A stretch of DNA of 64,000 bases from Gnetum montanum (taxonomy: Eukaryota > Streptophyta > Gnetopsida > Gnetales > Gnetaceae), in contig MNCI01011336.1 in NCBI GenBank assembly GCA_015680685.1, forward strand, positions 792,847 through 856,846. Reading direction: 5' to 3'. The notes beneath the pieces are model-generated. The model saw nothing but the letters and a program-made list of their open reading frames with translations, was not told where the DNA came from and ran no database searches. Made by a program: the position numbers and the translations under genes. Positions 45,329 through 56,938 of this stretch are shown in pieces. Position 1 is the stretch's first letter; every line of letters begins with the position of its first letter.

Positions 45329-47270
45329 ATGCTCTCTACCGCTGCTCCCTTTATGATCATGTCCACGTCGTCGCAACCCACAATTTCATTAGCAATGGGC
45401 AGCTGTGCCATGCCATCGGCGTATCAACATGCCTATTCTCCCATCTCATACTCAACCTCTATCCCTCTGCAAACTGTTTCCAATCCATTCTTGCTTCGCA
45501 TCACACACCAATCAAAACTACCCTACCCTATGTTTACACTGTACCTACATCGTAGTTGCATGGAGTTTCAACATCCATTTTGGCATCTACACCTATCCCA
45601 CCACTAGCGGTGAGGCCAGTCCTATCCACGTGGTGGACCCCATTCACTTCTCCTCCTATTTTACAGCCATCGTAAATGTCTGACTACACTCACCACCAAA
45701 TGTACCAGGTCCCGCAAATGGTACAACCAAGCACGGGACTATGGTCTATCACACTAACCATACAAAGGGCCTACCCCGTGGCACAAATAGCAGCTGCTGC
45801 TCCAACAGCACCACCTACCTAGTGGTGGACAACACAAGCAACACCTTTCATATGGGCCACCCCAATGGCATTTCCTATGGATCACGTTGCTACCCCTACC
45901 GCTCCACAGATGGAAGCTGCTTCTGCAACTCCCCAACCATCCACATTGTCCTCGGGTCTGGATCAAGCATTCTAGCATATCCAGACCCTTATCAAGGAAA
46001 TCAAACACCTCAACGCTACCAGGTTTGACATAGTACAAGTCATGGATTTCTACCATGATGATCCCATCAGCTCGGTAGTCCTCATGCTAATGTTATCCTC
46101 TGGGATGCCACTTCCTCATTTTACAAAATACAACAAGGAGGGTGAGTGCAATTCCCATCTTGTTACATTTAGATCTAAGTCCCTTTTTTGCAACAATGGC
46201 AGCATTCAATTATCTGCATCTTCGCTATGTATCTAATGGGCAAAGCCTTGGATTGGTATTGTGCACTCCAACACTCCTCCATCTCAACCCTAGAGGAGCT
46301 GCTAACCCAGTTCATAACACGTTTCAAGTATAACTTGAGACCAAAGGTTACGTTGGATCAGTTAATGGGTATGAAGCAAGATCCACTCGAACCATTCCAG
46401 AAATTCATACAATGGTGGAGCACTACCCTTAATGAAATCCGCGAGCCCATTGTAGACGCCCATCTACTAGCCTTCTTTAAGGGTGCAGTGAACGACTTCA
46501 TCAAGTTAAAACTGTACTATCTTGCACCATGGACCCTTAGTTAGGCTTTCACCTAGACCAAGAGCATAGAAGACACAGCTGAGGCAAGCAAAGACCCAAC
46601 CTATGTTGCATATAAGAACACCTTTGCAAAGAAGGACAAAGACAAGGGTAAGGCTACAATAGCCACAGTCATAGCTATGGCAAACGAAGCCAAGTCCAAA
46701 AATAATAATAACAAAAAGGTGGCCGCACCAGCAACTAACCCCACACCTGCATCAAACAATGTAGCCCAATCCTAGACATCGGCATCCAAAACATCTACAC
46801 CACCCAAACCTAACTTTGAGCATAAAGATCACTCTATGTACACCCTGCTACCTGTCAAGCCTTCAGAACTTCTGAAGTAATTGCTGGGGGCAGGGTATAT
46901 CAAACATAAGTTAATGTTAGAGGAAGGAGTCAAAAAACATCAATGGTACTCCTTAGGAACCCCTCCTTGTCTTTGCCTAATGAGCTGTCAGTTCCTAAGA
47001 ATTTTAGGCTGGAGCGGTTCTGTGACTACCATTAGCAATGTAGTTATGATATGGATTATTGCATGGCATTAAAGGATGACATCCAAAGAATGATTGATCA
47101 AAGGAAACTGATCCTGGATGAAAGCAACCTAATACATCTTGAAAATCAATCTCTACATGTCAACACAAATCCACTTAATGCCAACAATGCTGGTTACACC
47201 ATCAACACAATCAGCATTGACAGTAACCCCAAGCTGCCCTAGCAGTTGTTTGTGGTTCGTGTGCCTTAAC
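45329..47270 (+). pseudogene. Gag of Tat/Ogre-type element VI
   Basis: A Pro/Ala/Thr-rich N-terminus (45329-45960) leads to LIKEIKHLNATRFDIVQVMDF. The gag core is open at 46188-46544: YLMGKALDWYCALQHSSIST, LEELLTQFITRFKYNLRP, TLDQLMGMKQDPLEPFQKFIQ. A Lys/Asn-rich basic stretch follows (46600-46740). Then comes a decayed H-C zinc block ending DYCMALKDDIQRMIDQRKL (47052-47110), typical of Tat-lineage gag-PR junctions. Broken by a few stops and frameshifts, fewer per kb than the Athila copies. Confidence 0.75.
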
Positions 47271-48509
47271 GTAGTGCACCAACACTAGCAGCAGCTAAGT
47301 AAAACCCACAAAAACTTTTTGTCCTAGGAATCCCTCCCCATACATCCACCCTTGCACCACCTGTAAACAAAATTGCACCACCACCAACCTCATTAACACC
47401 GCAAGCATCATTCATTGTCAGGGAGCCAAGCCACACAACCACTCCTGCCCTACATAAGACAACATCATAGGCTTCTTGTCCAAGGAAATGAGAAGAGCAT
47501 TTGACAGGTGAGGCACCAATGGAATGTACTTCCCCAAGTACTTCCAAGCCTACGCCCTTGCCCTCTGCATCTACGTCCTCATTGCCAAAAGATAACACTG
47601 CTACGAACACACGGTCTTCACCACTTCACCCAAAAGGGTCTAATCCTAGACCCGAAACTGTCCCTCCCTAGGAAATTTATCTCCTAGGATGAATGGAAGA
47701 GGAGAAAGGAAGTAAATAGGAAGGTGGCCTAAACCTCTTAAGTTCTCTCACTTAGGTCAATGAAGCTCTAAAATAGAAAAACACAACGTTGAGCCTGTAT
47801 GACCTAATTATGACTTCCACTGCACATCGTGAGGCTTTGGTTCACATGTTGATGGTAATACCAATTGACAAAATACATGCCAATAGAAGGGAAAGCAATT
47901 CACTCAATTATGCTTCCTTCTGCACCTATAGAATCGTAGCCATCCCAGTTGACTTTCCCAGAAAAGGATTAGGTGACTACAACACCTCTGTTCATCACAA
48001 TTCGGGTCAGCCAACATAAGATCCCAAGGGTACACGTTGATGATGGGGCTGCTATGAATGTCATCCCATTCCCTATTGTGGACAAGCTAGGTTTGGTAGA
48101 TCAAATCAAACTCATGAAAACATCATGCTTGAAGTCATTCAACGAGGCATGGGTCATGGTGAAAGGCACCATCCACATTGACTTTGTGGTAGGGGACCAG
48201 TTCCCTATAAATGCAACATTTATCGTGGTGGAAGAGATGCTTGGGTTTAACCTGATCTTGGGGAGGTCATGGTTAGAAAAACTTAGGATCATCTCTTCAC
48301 CCATACATCTGGAGATCCATCTACCCTATGCTAGCAGGAAGGTGGTGATCCATGGCAACGAGGTAGCAATGCAAACAATAAATAACATAGATATGGAGAA
48401 AGGCTTAGAGGTCATAACCTATAAGAATGAGGTGCCTATCTCCATAGATACTAACTGTTTAGCGAAAGAGCCAGCCCAACACACTGGCTCAAAAAATGAA
48501 AATGCATGA
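47271..48509 (+). pseudogene. Linker and aspartic protease of element VI
   Basis: A Pro/Ser/Thr linker (47271-47760) is followed by SLYDLIMTSTAHREALVHML (47789-) and the protease, open at 47973-48509. RVHVDDGAAMNVIPFPIVDKL contains the active site, D-D-G instead of the usual D-N-G/D-T-G, and FNLILGRSWLEKL is the flap-side ILGRPW block. A frame shift lies between 47950 and 48020. The polyprotein should continue into RT, but 4 kb of unrelated sequence intervene. Confidence 0.8.
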
Positions 48510-48764
48510 GCTAAGTTTCCCTTCCAAGTAGAGGACAATGATGTAGATGAGTGCTGCAGCAAAGTGTCTTGGCTGTGTGTCTCACCAATTCCACAATGGG
48601 TTAGAAAGCAGTTACGCATAGCATAATAACCCCACTACTTTCTACCCAGTTAACATCTATCCTACATTTATCCCTTGTTCACTTCGCATACATCCATCTA
48701 TGCTAGGTTGCCTAAATAAATCCTTTAAACCATTTGCACATTCTCTTTTTTTACATCATTTCCA

Positions 48765-48965
48765 TGGCCCAGAATGACCTAAACCTATATAGTCACGATG
48801 GCCCAAATGGCCTAAAACTACATACGGCCCGCTAAGGCCTAAAACTAGCAAAACAAAATTTTCTTTCATTCACATTACCCCATGGCCCGAAATGGCCTAA
48901 AACTACATATGGACCGAAATGGCCTAAAAGTACACATGGCCCAAAATGGCCTAAAACTAAGAAAC
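48765..48965. repeat. ~26-bp minisatellite, GGCCTAAAACTA core (array 1)
   Basis: About six units of the type ACATATGGCCCGAAATGGCCTAAAACT, interrupted by ~45 bp. It lies just 3' of the antisense gene (49110-51782). Confidence 0.75.
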
Positions 48966-49109
48966 ATTAAAAACATAAAAACCCGATTGCATAGATAACA
49001 TAAGCTAGAATAACACCAGTCTTGCCATAATTCACTTTTCATTCAAGGTTTCAAATAAACAATGTTTTCAATAGTTTTGCAAAAATACAAAAACTGAAAG
49101 CCCTTGTTG

Positions 49110-51782
49110 TCATACATCATCTTTCCCTGCATCATCTCTCTTTGCATCATATTTTTCTACATTATCATTTCCACCCTCTAGGGGCCCTGCTTCTTCATCC
49201 TGAATCTACAACAAAAATGAAGTGATCAGCTAGAGTTACACCTAAAGACTAGAGTAAAACCTAAATTGTTGCATTGAAAAATGTGACTAACCCAAGACAA
49301 CCCCGCATTTATCCCAAGGGGTATGCAATCCAATCTGATCCTGAGGCAATGCCAGACCTCCTCCTCTGTAATATTTGTCCAGTTTCTATCGCTCAATTTA
49401 GCATTTGTAGCAACTTTCTCCTTTTCGATGGCTGTCCATCTTGGCAGTCTCGAGGAAAATGAGGTAGTGGCGGTCTCACCTGTGGGAAGATACACTTCCT
49501 ACTCAGTGAACTTGCTGACTATCACTTGTTGCATGAAATTGTTATAGGCCTCAAAAGCACCAATGTCATCCAGGAATGCTTCATGAGTATACAACTTCAC
49601 TGAAGCATCCCTGTATTTTTTTTGGTAGGTGGTATGTTCTAGTTTATACATATGCTTATGGTTTTTCTAGGACTACCCCCACTCATAAAATCTAGCACTA
49701 TAATCCTTCTAGTCTTGGTTCTTTTGAGCCAACAAGTCCATCTGCATCCACTACTCAATTATCTCATGGGTGGCCTTGTTGTTGTGCTACACAGCCATCC
49801 AATATCTTACGTAATCTATGACGGTCGTGCACCAACTACCATAATTGGTATCATGGGCTAGGAGGAACTCATTCTTGGAATGGAGTTCTTCCACCTCGGT
49901 GGTCTGTTCAGCTTTCTCCTTCTTGAGTCTCTGAACCCATTTTCATAGCTCTTCATTCATGCACCTACATTCCTACAAGGAGCATGCTGAGTGCAACGCA
50001 CATTTGCTAGCCTCATCATATATGCGATGAGATACCTCAATCACTTTAGGTGGGAATGTAGGCATGGCATTGACCTTGACTACTTGTTTCGGGTCCCACT
50101 TAAGGTGAGAANCACCTCAATCACTTTAGGTGGGAATGTAGGCATGGCATTGACCTTGACTACTTGTTTCGGGTCCCACTTAAGGTGAGAAGCTATTGGC
50201 CACACATGAAAACAAATCAGTCATAGTAGCATAGCAAAGATTCAACAATCCAAAAGGTCTAGCATAGCAAATCAAAGAGCCTAGCGTAGCCACTTCACTT
50301 ACCCACTTTCGGATCAACCTACTTAAGATAGTCGATCATGTCATCGACAACTCCTTTCATGTATGCAAAATTGTCATGGGTCTTGGCCCATGGTTGCACC
50401 TAGATTAAGGAAGGTCCTATAGTGTTAATAGTGGTGTCNCAGCATCCTCCTCATTAGTGGGGGAATCCTACTCGTCAGCAGAAACATCCTTCATCTTTGT
50501 CAAGGCCAACACATCTGTATCATCATGAAACCCATTCTTGTTGACAAAAAACCTAGTAACAAGGACACACTATTAACATTTGCTTAGCATAGTAAGCATT
50601 GCATAGCATAACAAAATATGTTTATAGAACTCACCCACTGGCACAATAAATGGTCTCTAGTGGGTTCTAAAAGCAGGTTCCCATGTGGTAGGCAATAAAT
50701 AGCATGTTATACTGATGGTAGAAATTATATTCTGACATTTCCAAGATCCAAACCAGATGCTTGAATTTTCTTGGGTGCTGACTAGATCCTTCTCCCTACC
50801 CACTTCTAATTGCTCCATTAGCCAATAAATCTTAGAATACCCTGATTTGCCCCAGGAAGTAGGGTGTTTGTTATTACAGCTACTACCTCCTTCGATAAGT
50901 GTGACCAAATGATCACACTAAAATGCTGGAGTAGAAATTGTAGGAAGTCCTGTGCATCTTCCTGGAACCAGACTACCTACTATCCCACACACGCATGGGG
51001 TGGAGAAATGTTGGCCACTGGTTCACTCAAGAAGCATAGGACCCCTACAATTTCTAAGATGATCAAAATTGACCTTAGCATCACCCTGCACAACACAATG
51101 GCAAATGTTAATGGCATGTTCGAGTGAAGTTCACATGTAGCGTAGCAAGATTAGCCATTTACAAATAGCATACCATAACTCCTCCCATGCATGTAGCATA
51201 GTAGAATTACCAAGGTAATAGCATAGCAGAAGCCCAAAAAATTAAGCACACTTTTTTTAAAAAAAAGTTCAATGTGCTGCACTCATTTCAACAAATCTAC
51301 TGCCTTACAAAATGATTTGCATTACACCATGATAGACACATGTTATGCTATTAACTCACGCACATGGCCAAACCCTTCCCAGGGTCATATGCTACGCTAT
51401 TTGCATGCTAAATTACTAAAATAACCTAAGCCTCTATAGCTAGGTAGTTGTAACAATGGTAATTTGGGCACCACTACATGCAACCTTAGCATAATGCCCA
51501 TACACCTGTCGCGCCCGAATCATCACCAATGGTGGCGTAATGGCCAAAATAACAACAAAAGCAATGATAGAAAACGTAGATTTCAAAATGAAAATAGAAG
51601 TTGAAATAGAAAGCAGAAGAGAAAATAGCAGTATATAATAAGCAGAATAACATAGTAGCTTATCGAGCCGATAGAGTCTCCTCCTACACCACAATGAGTG
51701 CATGCGAAAAACGCCCCAGGGTGTCCTTCACCTTGTCTACCTTGGCGAGCGCTAGGTGTTTGCATTCTCTTTTGGGTGCCAT
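49110..51782 (-). pseudogene. Antisense multi-exon gene with FCP1-like phosphatase domain
   Basis: Minus strand. ATG at 51782 (MAPKRECKHLAL..., exon 1 to ~51685). Exon 2, 51085-50635, encodes a HAD/FCP1-like region: ILIILEIVGVLCFL (motif I, Asp replaced by Glu), then EDAQDFLQFLLQHFSVIIWS, the FL-x2-F-x-V-x-IWS signature of NIF/FCP1 phosphatases. Exon 3 is 50552-50303 and exon 4 is 50192-49292, with a coiled coil (KAEQTTEVEELHSKNEF). Exon 5, 49205-49110, has an acidic end (DEEAGPLEGGNDN, stop TGA). Introns 50634-50553, 50302-50193 and 49291-49206 have GT..AG ends (GTGAGT, GTAAGT, GTTAGT), and exon 2 is preceded by TTGTGCAG. TAG/TGA stops and a 78-bp assembly duplication disrupt it. It lies between PR and RT of element VI, in opposite sense. 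Probably a captured host-type gene or an antisense accessory gene of the element. The domain call is by eye. Confidence 0.65.
50034..50191. repeat. 78-bp perfect duplication around an undetermined base
   Basis: 50034-50111 and 50114-50191 are identical, separated by an 'n' at 50112. This is most simply an unmerged contig overlap at a scaffold join. A second 'n' at 50439 lies in exon 3, where the reading frame shifts. Confidence 0.85.
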
Positions 51783-51960
51783 TATCTTGGTTGTAGGTTC
51801 TTCCTTAGTCACTATGCTAAATCACCTTACTCCTTGTTGTCACAACTGCTCTATGCTTTGGATGTGGGCTTTGCGTTGTTATGGAGAAAATGACGAGTTT
51901 ACCAGGGGTAAATCCCTATTTATAGCTAATATAGTGGAAAGGAACATACCATTTTCTCTT
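51783..51960 (-). promoter_or_regulatory. Promoter of the antisense gene
   Basis: On the minus strand GCTATAAATAGGGA lies at about 51930-51917, roughly 140 bp before the ATG, a normal TATA spacing for a plant gene with a ~100-bp leader. It is separate from any LTR. Confidence 0.5.
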
Positions 51961-52019
51961 CTTGATTAATGTGGGATGTTCATATAGTGTAGCACTTCTA
52001 CCATAGTGTAGCAACACTA

Positions 52020-52450
52020 TTTGCATCGTGATAGGTGGGCCTGAATGAAAACTTCGACCCACCTCAAACTAGTCGTTTGCCTTCATGAGAATAACAAATT
52101 AGCAGTATGCAAATACCTTAAACTAACAATTTTAACTCAAAACTTCAACTAGTTAGCGGTCTGCAAAGACCTTAAACTATCATTTCTAATGTGTATATTC
52201 AATCTCGTTAGCCATCCACAAAGACCTTAAGCTAATACATTGTAGTTTTGCTAGAATAGCCTGTTGAGCAGTTTGCAAAGACCTGAAACTAGCAATTTTG
52301 ATCCATAGCTTTGATCTTCTTATCAGTCCGCAAAGACCTTAAACTAATACTTTTGTCATAACCCGTTAGTAGTTCACAAATACCTTAAACTAGAAATTTT
52401 TAATTTTCACATTCAGGCGGTCTGCTGCGACCTTAAATTAGCAAACTACA
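52020..52450. repeat. ~60-bp minisatellite, AAAGACCTTAAACTA core (array 2)
   Basis: About seven units, each with GT.TGCAAAGACCTTAAACTA followed by ~35 variable bases. It lies upstream of the antisense gene's promoter, so arrays 1 and 2 bracket that gene. Confidence 0.75.
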
Positions 52451-52559
52451 AACTCTATATCATAGTTCACAATTATTTAACATTTGAATATTTCATCATT
52501 ACTACTTTACAAATGTTTACTATGCATTGTTGCTACAAACAAGTATCCCTTGACTTGGA

Positions 52560-53870
52560 ATTTATCTCATTGTGGAAAGTTGAGCAAGAATGACAATGCA
52601 CCATGATCTTTCTTCACCTGTAGCCTTGAGAGGTCCACACAACCAGATTGCAAGACAACTAAACCCAAGGTCAATAGATTGGGAATCATCCACAGATAGC
52701 ACTATAGCATCCTTAGAAACATCCTCGGACTTGCCCGAACATCTAGTCCAAGCCTTAGATTTAGAGGCTGGGGATGTAACTGCAGACCCTCTCATTGAAA
52801 TTCCTATCACCGCATCCAGTGGGGAAGTAAAAATGTTAAGACTTAGTGCCCTTCTAGATTTGCAAACACACAAAGATGTATCCAACTTTCTACAAGATAA
52901 CATCAAGGTCTTCGCGTGGTCTTACAATGACATGTTGGGTTTAGACTTGAGGCTCATACAACACAACATTATCTTAGATCTACATATGAAAGCAGTTAAG
53001 CATAAGGCTCGCAAGGTTAAACCAGAAATTGCACTGTCCATACGAGAAGAAATCACCAAGCTGTATCAGGCTGGTTTCATCTAGGCAATTAATTACTTAG
53101 ATTGGATGTCAAACATCATTGTGGTTTCTAAGAAAACAAGAGGAATACGAATCTGTATAGACTTCTAAGATCTGAACAAAGCCACGATCAAGGATGACTT
53201 CCCACTACTGAGTATTGATCAACTCATTGACACTATAGTTGGTTATGCTCTGTTATCCTTCATGGACAGTTTCTTTGGCTACAACCAAATTCGTATTAAC
53301 CCAGAGCATTAGTTAACAATGACTTTCATGATCCCATGGGGTACTTTCTGTTACACTATGATGCCCTTTGGGCTCAAAAATGCCAGAGCAATCTACTAGA
53401 GAGCCATGACATACATCTTTAGCAACTATGTCCTAGAAACGTTGAACGACTACATGGATGACATAGCAGTCAAATCCAATGAGGCCATTGATCATCCCAA
53501 CGATCTAGGTGTAGTCCTCAAGTGCTAATAGATGCATGATTTATGCCTTAACTTAAAAAAGTGTATCTTTGGGATGAGAACCAGACACATGTTAGGGTTT
53601 GTAGTATTGGAAGCTAGAATATAGGTGGACCTTGACAAAGTCAAGGCCATCATTAATCTAGCATCCCTTACAAACCTTAAATAATTTCCTGGGTTACAAG
53701 GTAGAGTACAGTTCATTAGAAGGTTTATAGCAAAGTTGACTGACAAGTTACACCCCATGCAACATCTACTAAAGAAAAGGATGAACTTCGAATGGACAAC
53801 ATAGTGCCAAAAAGCCTTTGATGATATGAAAAAAGAGCTTTTACACCTCTCGATTGTGTACCCACCATAG
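52560..53870 (+). pseudogene. Reverse transcriptase of Tat element VI
   Basis: The upstream linker is open at 52590-53084 (VFAWSYNDMLGLD, then VKPEIALSIREEITKLYQAGFI). The core follows: IVVSKKTRGIRICIDF, LLSFMDSFFGYNQIRI, MIPWGTFCYTMMPFGLKNA, and ETLNDYMDDIAVKS (about 53436-53478; YMDD box intact). Then LNLKKCIFGM, MLGFVV and RRFIAKLTDKLHP. Stops are mostly TAG/TAA single codons. Confidence 0.85.
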
Positions 53871-54160
53871 AGGGATAAGCCTTTCTTCATCTACCTTGCC
53901 ACCTGAGACATGTCTATCGCAGCACTATTATGTTAGAGACGGGATGATGGCTCTGAGATTCTAGTGTATTACCTAATTCATGCATTGATAGTGTATGAGG
54001 AAAAATACAATGAGGTGGAGAGGAACTACCTTGCCCTAGTCTTTGCATTAAAAAATGAAGGCATTATCTATTTTGTAGCAAAGTCAACATCATTTGCAAC
54101 AACAATGTACTTCGGCCTATGATAAAAAATCTGTATGAAAGTAGCAATATAGCCTAGTGG
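53871..54160 (+). pseudogene. RNase H of element VI
   Basis: FFIYLAT.DMSIAALL (first Asp strand shifted), ILVYYLIHAL and EEKYNEVERNYLALVFAL (about 53996-54050; catalytic Glu kept). This is the normal pol RNase H, followed by a second one. Confidence 0.75.
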
Positions 54161-54790
54161 AAAGCCATAATAGTGGAATTCAATTTGCATTATGTGAGCC
54201 AATTGTCAATGAAAGGTCAACCTATAGCTACGCAACTCACGACCTCACTTGTCGATGATTGGGCAATCATAGATCCTGAATTCCCTGATGAGCATGTTAG
54301 CACTATCAACACTATCCCATCACATCTTGAAGCTACTTTGCATTTCGGCGGTGCCTTGATTGCACGAGGAGGTAGCGCAGCTATTGTCATTATGTTTCCC
54401 TCTAGAGAAATGCAACCCTTTGCTTATTATTTTGTGTTCCTTTGTATGAATAACGTGGCAAAATACGAAGGGTTACTCAAGGGTCTCTTAGCAGCCTAAG
54501 CGTTAAGCATTCAACCCCTGGTGATTCATGGTGGTTCACAACTCATCATGAATCAAATCAGTGTGGTCTATACCTACAAAGCTACACATCTGCAGCCCTA
54601 TTACAACCTATCACTCAGGCAATGAAAACACCATAGCAGACACCTTGGCCACCCTAGCATTAAATGTGCCACCACACTTGTTTGCAAGTGTTCCCACTTC
54701 GATTACCAAGTGTATGGATCCTATCACTCAGGCGATACACATAGCCTCTATTAGCGTTGCGGATACCCAGGAGTGATATGCCAACATTAA
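54161..54790 (+). pseudogene. Second (archaeal-type) RNase H of element VI
   Basis: MEFNLHYVSQLSMKGQPIAT links to HFGGALIARGGSAAIVIMFP, FVFLCMNNVAKYEGLLKGLLAA (54430-54499, the NN-x-AEYEA region with Glu kept) and LVIHGGSQLIMNQ (the GDSQL Asp replaced by Gly). A second RNase H between RNase H and IN is diagnostic of the Tat/Ogre lineage. The tail GNENTIADTLATLAL is the usual end. Confidence 0.75.
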
Positions 54791-56015
54791 AGCCTACCTA
54801 CAACATGACGAGCCCCCATGTGGATTGACACCTACCTAGAGAGATGCGATCTGTAAGCATTCTTGGCAATATGTGCTCATGGGAGACAATGCCCTATGCA
54901 GACGCTCCTTTGACGGCATATTGTTGACATGCGTAAATGAGGGGCAAGCATAGAAATTTATTAATGAGGTACATGAGGGACTGTGTGGTGGACACATAGC
55001 ACCTAGGGCCATGGTAACAAAAATGAGATTCCTAGGGTACTACTAGCATCACATGGAGCATGATTGCCTAGCCAAAGTCACAACTTGTAATACGTGCCAA
55101 AGATATGCAAATCTCATAGATGTTTCACCTACAAAGTTACACTCGATGCAAATCACATGGCCATTTCAATGATGGGGACTAGACATCATAGGACCTATCA
55201 CGCCTAAGTCTTCCCCAAGGCATAGCTTCATCATCATTGTCACTGAGTATTTTACGAAGTGGGTGGAGGCTATTCCTCTTGGCAAGACTACATCCTAGCA
55301 AGTTTGTGACTTCATCTTAGATAACATTGTTATGAGGTTTGGGCTTCCCATAACTATTGTGACCTACAACGGGCCATAATTTAGTAGTGCGAAAACCAAA
55401 ACCTTTTGCAGCAACCTTGGTATTAGGCAATCATTCTCCTTGCCATATTACCCACAAGCAAATGGATAGGTAGAAGCTACGAACAAGTCAATCATCAACT
55501 TGCTTAAGAAAATGCTTAACAACAGCAAGAGAAGATGGCACGAGAAAATCCTGTATGTGCTATGGGCTTACAAGATGACACGTAGGACTGCAACATGTAA
55601 GATTCCTTATAGTCTTGTTTACGGATTTGAAGCGGTGTTACCTCCTGAGTTGTAGGTATGCTCACTTTGAATGATCTTGTCAAACATCATGAGTGAACCC
55701 TAGAACAATGAGTCAAGGATCATCAACCTCAACTTAATAGAGGAGGAGTGTGCACAGACACTTGGTCACATAGAGTAATATCAAAATAAGCAATGACATA
55801 AGCATCATGCAAACCTGCATCAACGGCTGGTAAAGAAGGGAGACCTCATTCTCAAGGTTGCCCATGAGCATGTGAACTAATTCTTAGCAAATTGGGAAGG
55901 TCCATTCATGGTCACAAAAGCCTATAGGAATAGAGCCTTCAAGCTAGTAGACATGGATGGCAACAAACTCGCAAATCCTATGCATCACTCATATTTCAAG
56001 CCATACTACATCTGA
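54791..56015 (+). pseudogene. Integrase of element VI
   Basis: Zinc finger HEGLCGGH..VTTCNTCQRYAN (about 54971-55112; H, H, C, C all present). The core reads WGLDIIGPITPK (first Asp kept), FTKWVEAIPLGKTTS, VTYNGP (second Asp is Tyr) and SLPYYPQANG.VEATNK (Glu kept, stop inserted). The C-terminus NWEGPFMVTKAYRNRAFKLVDMDG runs to NPMHHSYFKPYYI. Several W/Q codons are now TAG. Confidence 0.85.
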
Positions 56016-56029
56016 TGCATGAGCAAGGT

Positions 56030-56545
56030 AAGCAATCGTCCACTATGATGTAAAACTGGAAAATTTCATCTGCTATGATGTAAAACTAGCAAAGATCATC
56101 TGTTATGACGTAAAACTAGCAAAGCTTGTCTACTATGATGTAAAACTGGCACAACTCATCCGCTATAATGTAAAACTAGCAAAGGTAGTCCACTATGACT
56201 ATAAACTAGCACAGACTGTCCACCATGATGTAAAACTAGCAAATCACGTTTACTACGATGTTAAACTAGCCTATCCACTATCTTCTATGATGATAAACTA
56301 GCACTACAGTCTACTTGGACCTTAAACCAACACAACGGTCCATTGGGACCTTAAACCAGCATAGCGGTCTGCTAGGACCTTAAACTAGCACAACGACTGT
56401 CCTCTACAATGATAAACTAGCATAGCTATCTACTAGGACTTTAAACTAGCACAACGGTCTGCTAGGACCTTGAACTAGTGCACCACAGTCTACTGAGACC
56501 TTAAACTAGCACATTAGATGGTCTACCAAGACCTTAAACTGGGTT
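56030..56545. repeat. ~32-bp minisatellite, AAACTAGCA core (array 3)
   Basis: About sixteen units. The first half is of the type CATCTGCTATGATGTAAAACTAGCAAAG, the second half GGTCTGCTAGGACCTTAAACTAGCACAAC. Directly 3' of the IN stop, before the LTR. The minus-strand element VII has the same array at 59890-60190. Confidence 0.85.
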
Positions 56546-56622
56546 CACGGCACTTCCTCAGCATGCATCCACAACTCCATCAAGAAAGAGAGTGTGCACA
56601 CCGCCAACACAGGGTGGGACGT
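56546..56622 (+). other. 3' region and polypurine-like run, element VI
   Basis: Ends CACAGGGTGGGACG just before the LTR start TTGCAGTTCCAG; the minus-strand counterpart in element VII is CACGGGGTGGGATG before TTGTAGTTCCAG. Confidence 0.5.
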
Positions 56623-56938
56623 TGCAGTTCCAGAATGTAGTCCATGATGCCAGGAGAACACCCTCTGTAATATATGCAATGCCACTACCCCTGGCATCTT
56701 ACTGATCCTCCAGATATGTTCTATGACATCTTGCTAACCTTTCTAGAGCTACAGCTACTATGGTCCTTTGCCCTAGTAGTAGCCTCCGTGGTCGGCACTT
56801 GTTGCTGGAGTCCCAACACTATTGTGGCCCAGCCCATTTCCGTTTTATCCACCACAACCCTCACATGAATTTGGGGTTAAAACTATTCACCCAATGACCT
56901 CTTAGTGTTTCCAGCCACCAATGTTTTCGGTCACTATA
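56623..56938 (+). repeat. 3' LTR fragment of element VI
   Basis: Begins TGCAGTTCCAGAATG (TGTAGT in the relative) and ends CGGTCACTATA. The last ~125 bp match the end of the 5' LTR at 44475-44601, but the middle, with TATA and the palindromic words, is deleted. It meets the inverted LTR of element VII at 56939. Confidence 0.55.

Noticed and set aside
45754-46056. 100-codon reverse frame
   Set aside because: Shadow of the Pro/Thr/Ala-rich gag N-terminus of element VI on the other strand.
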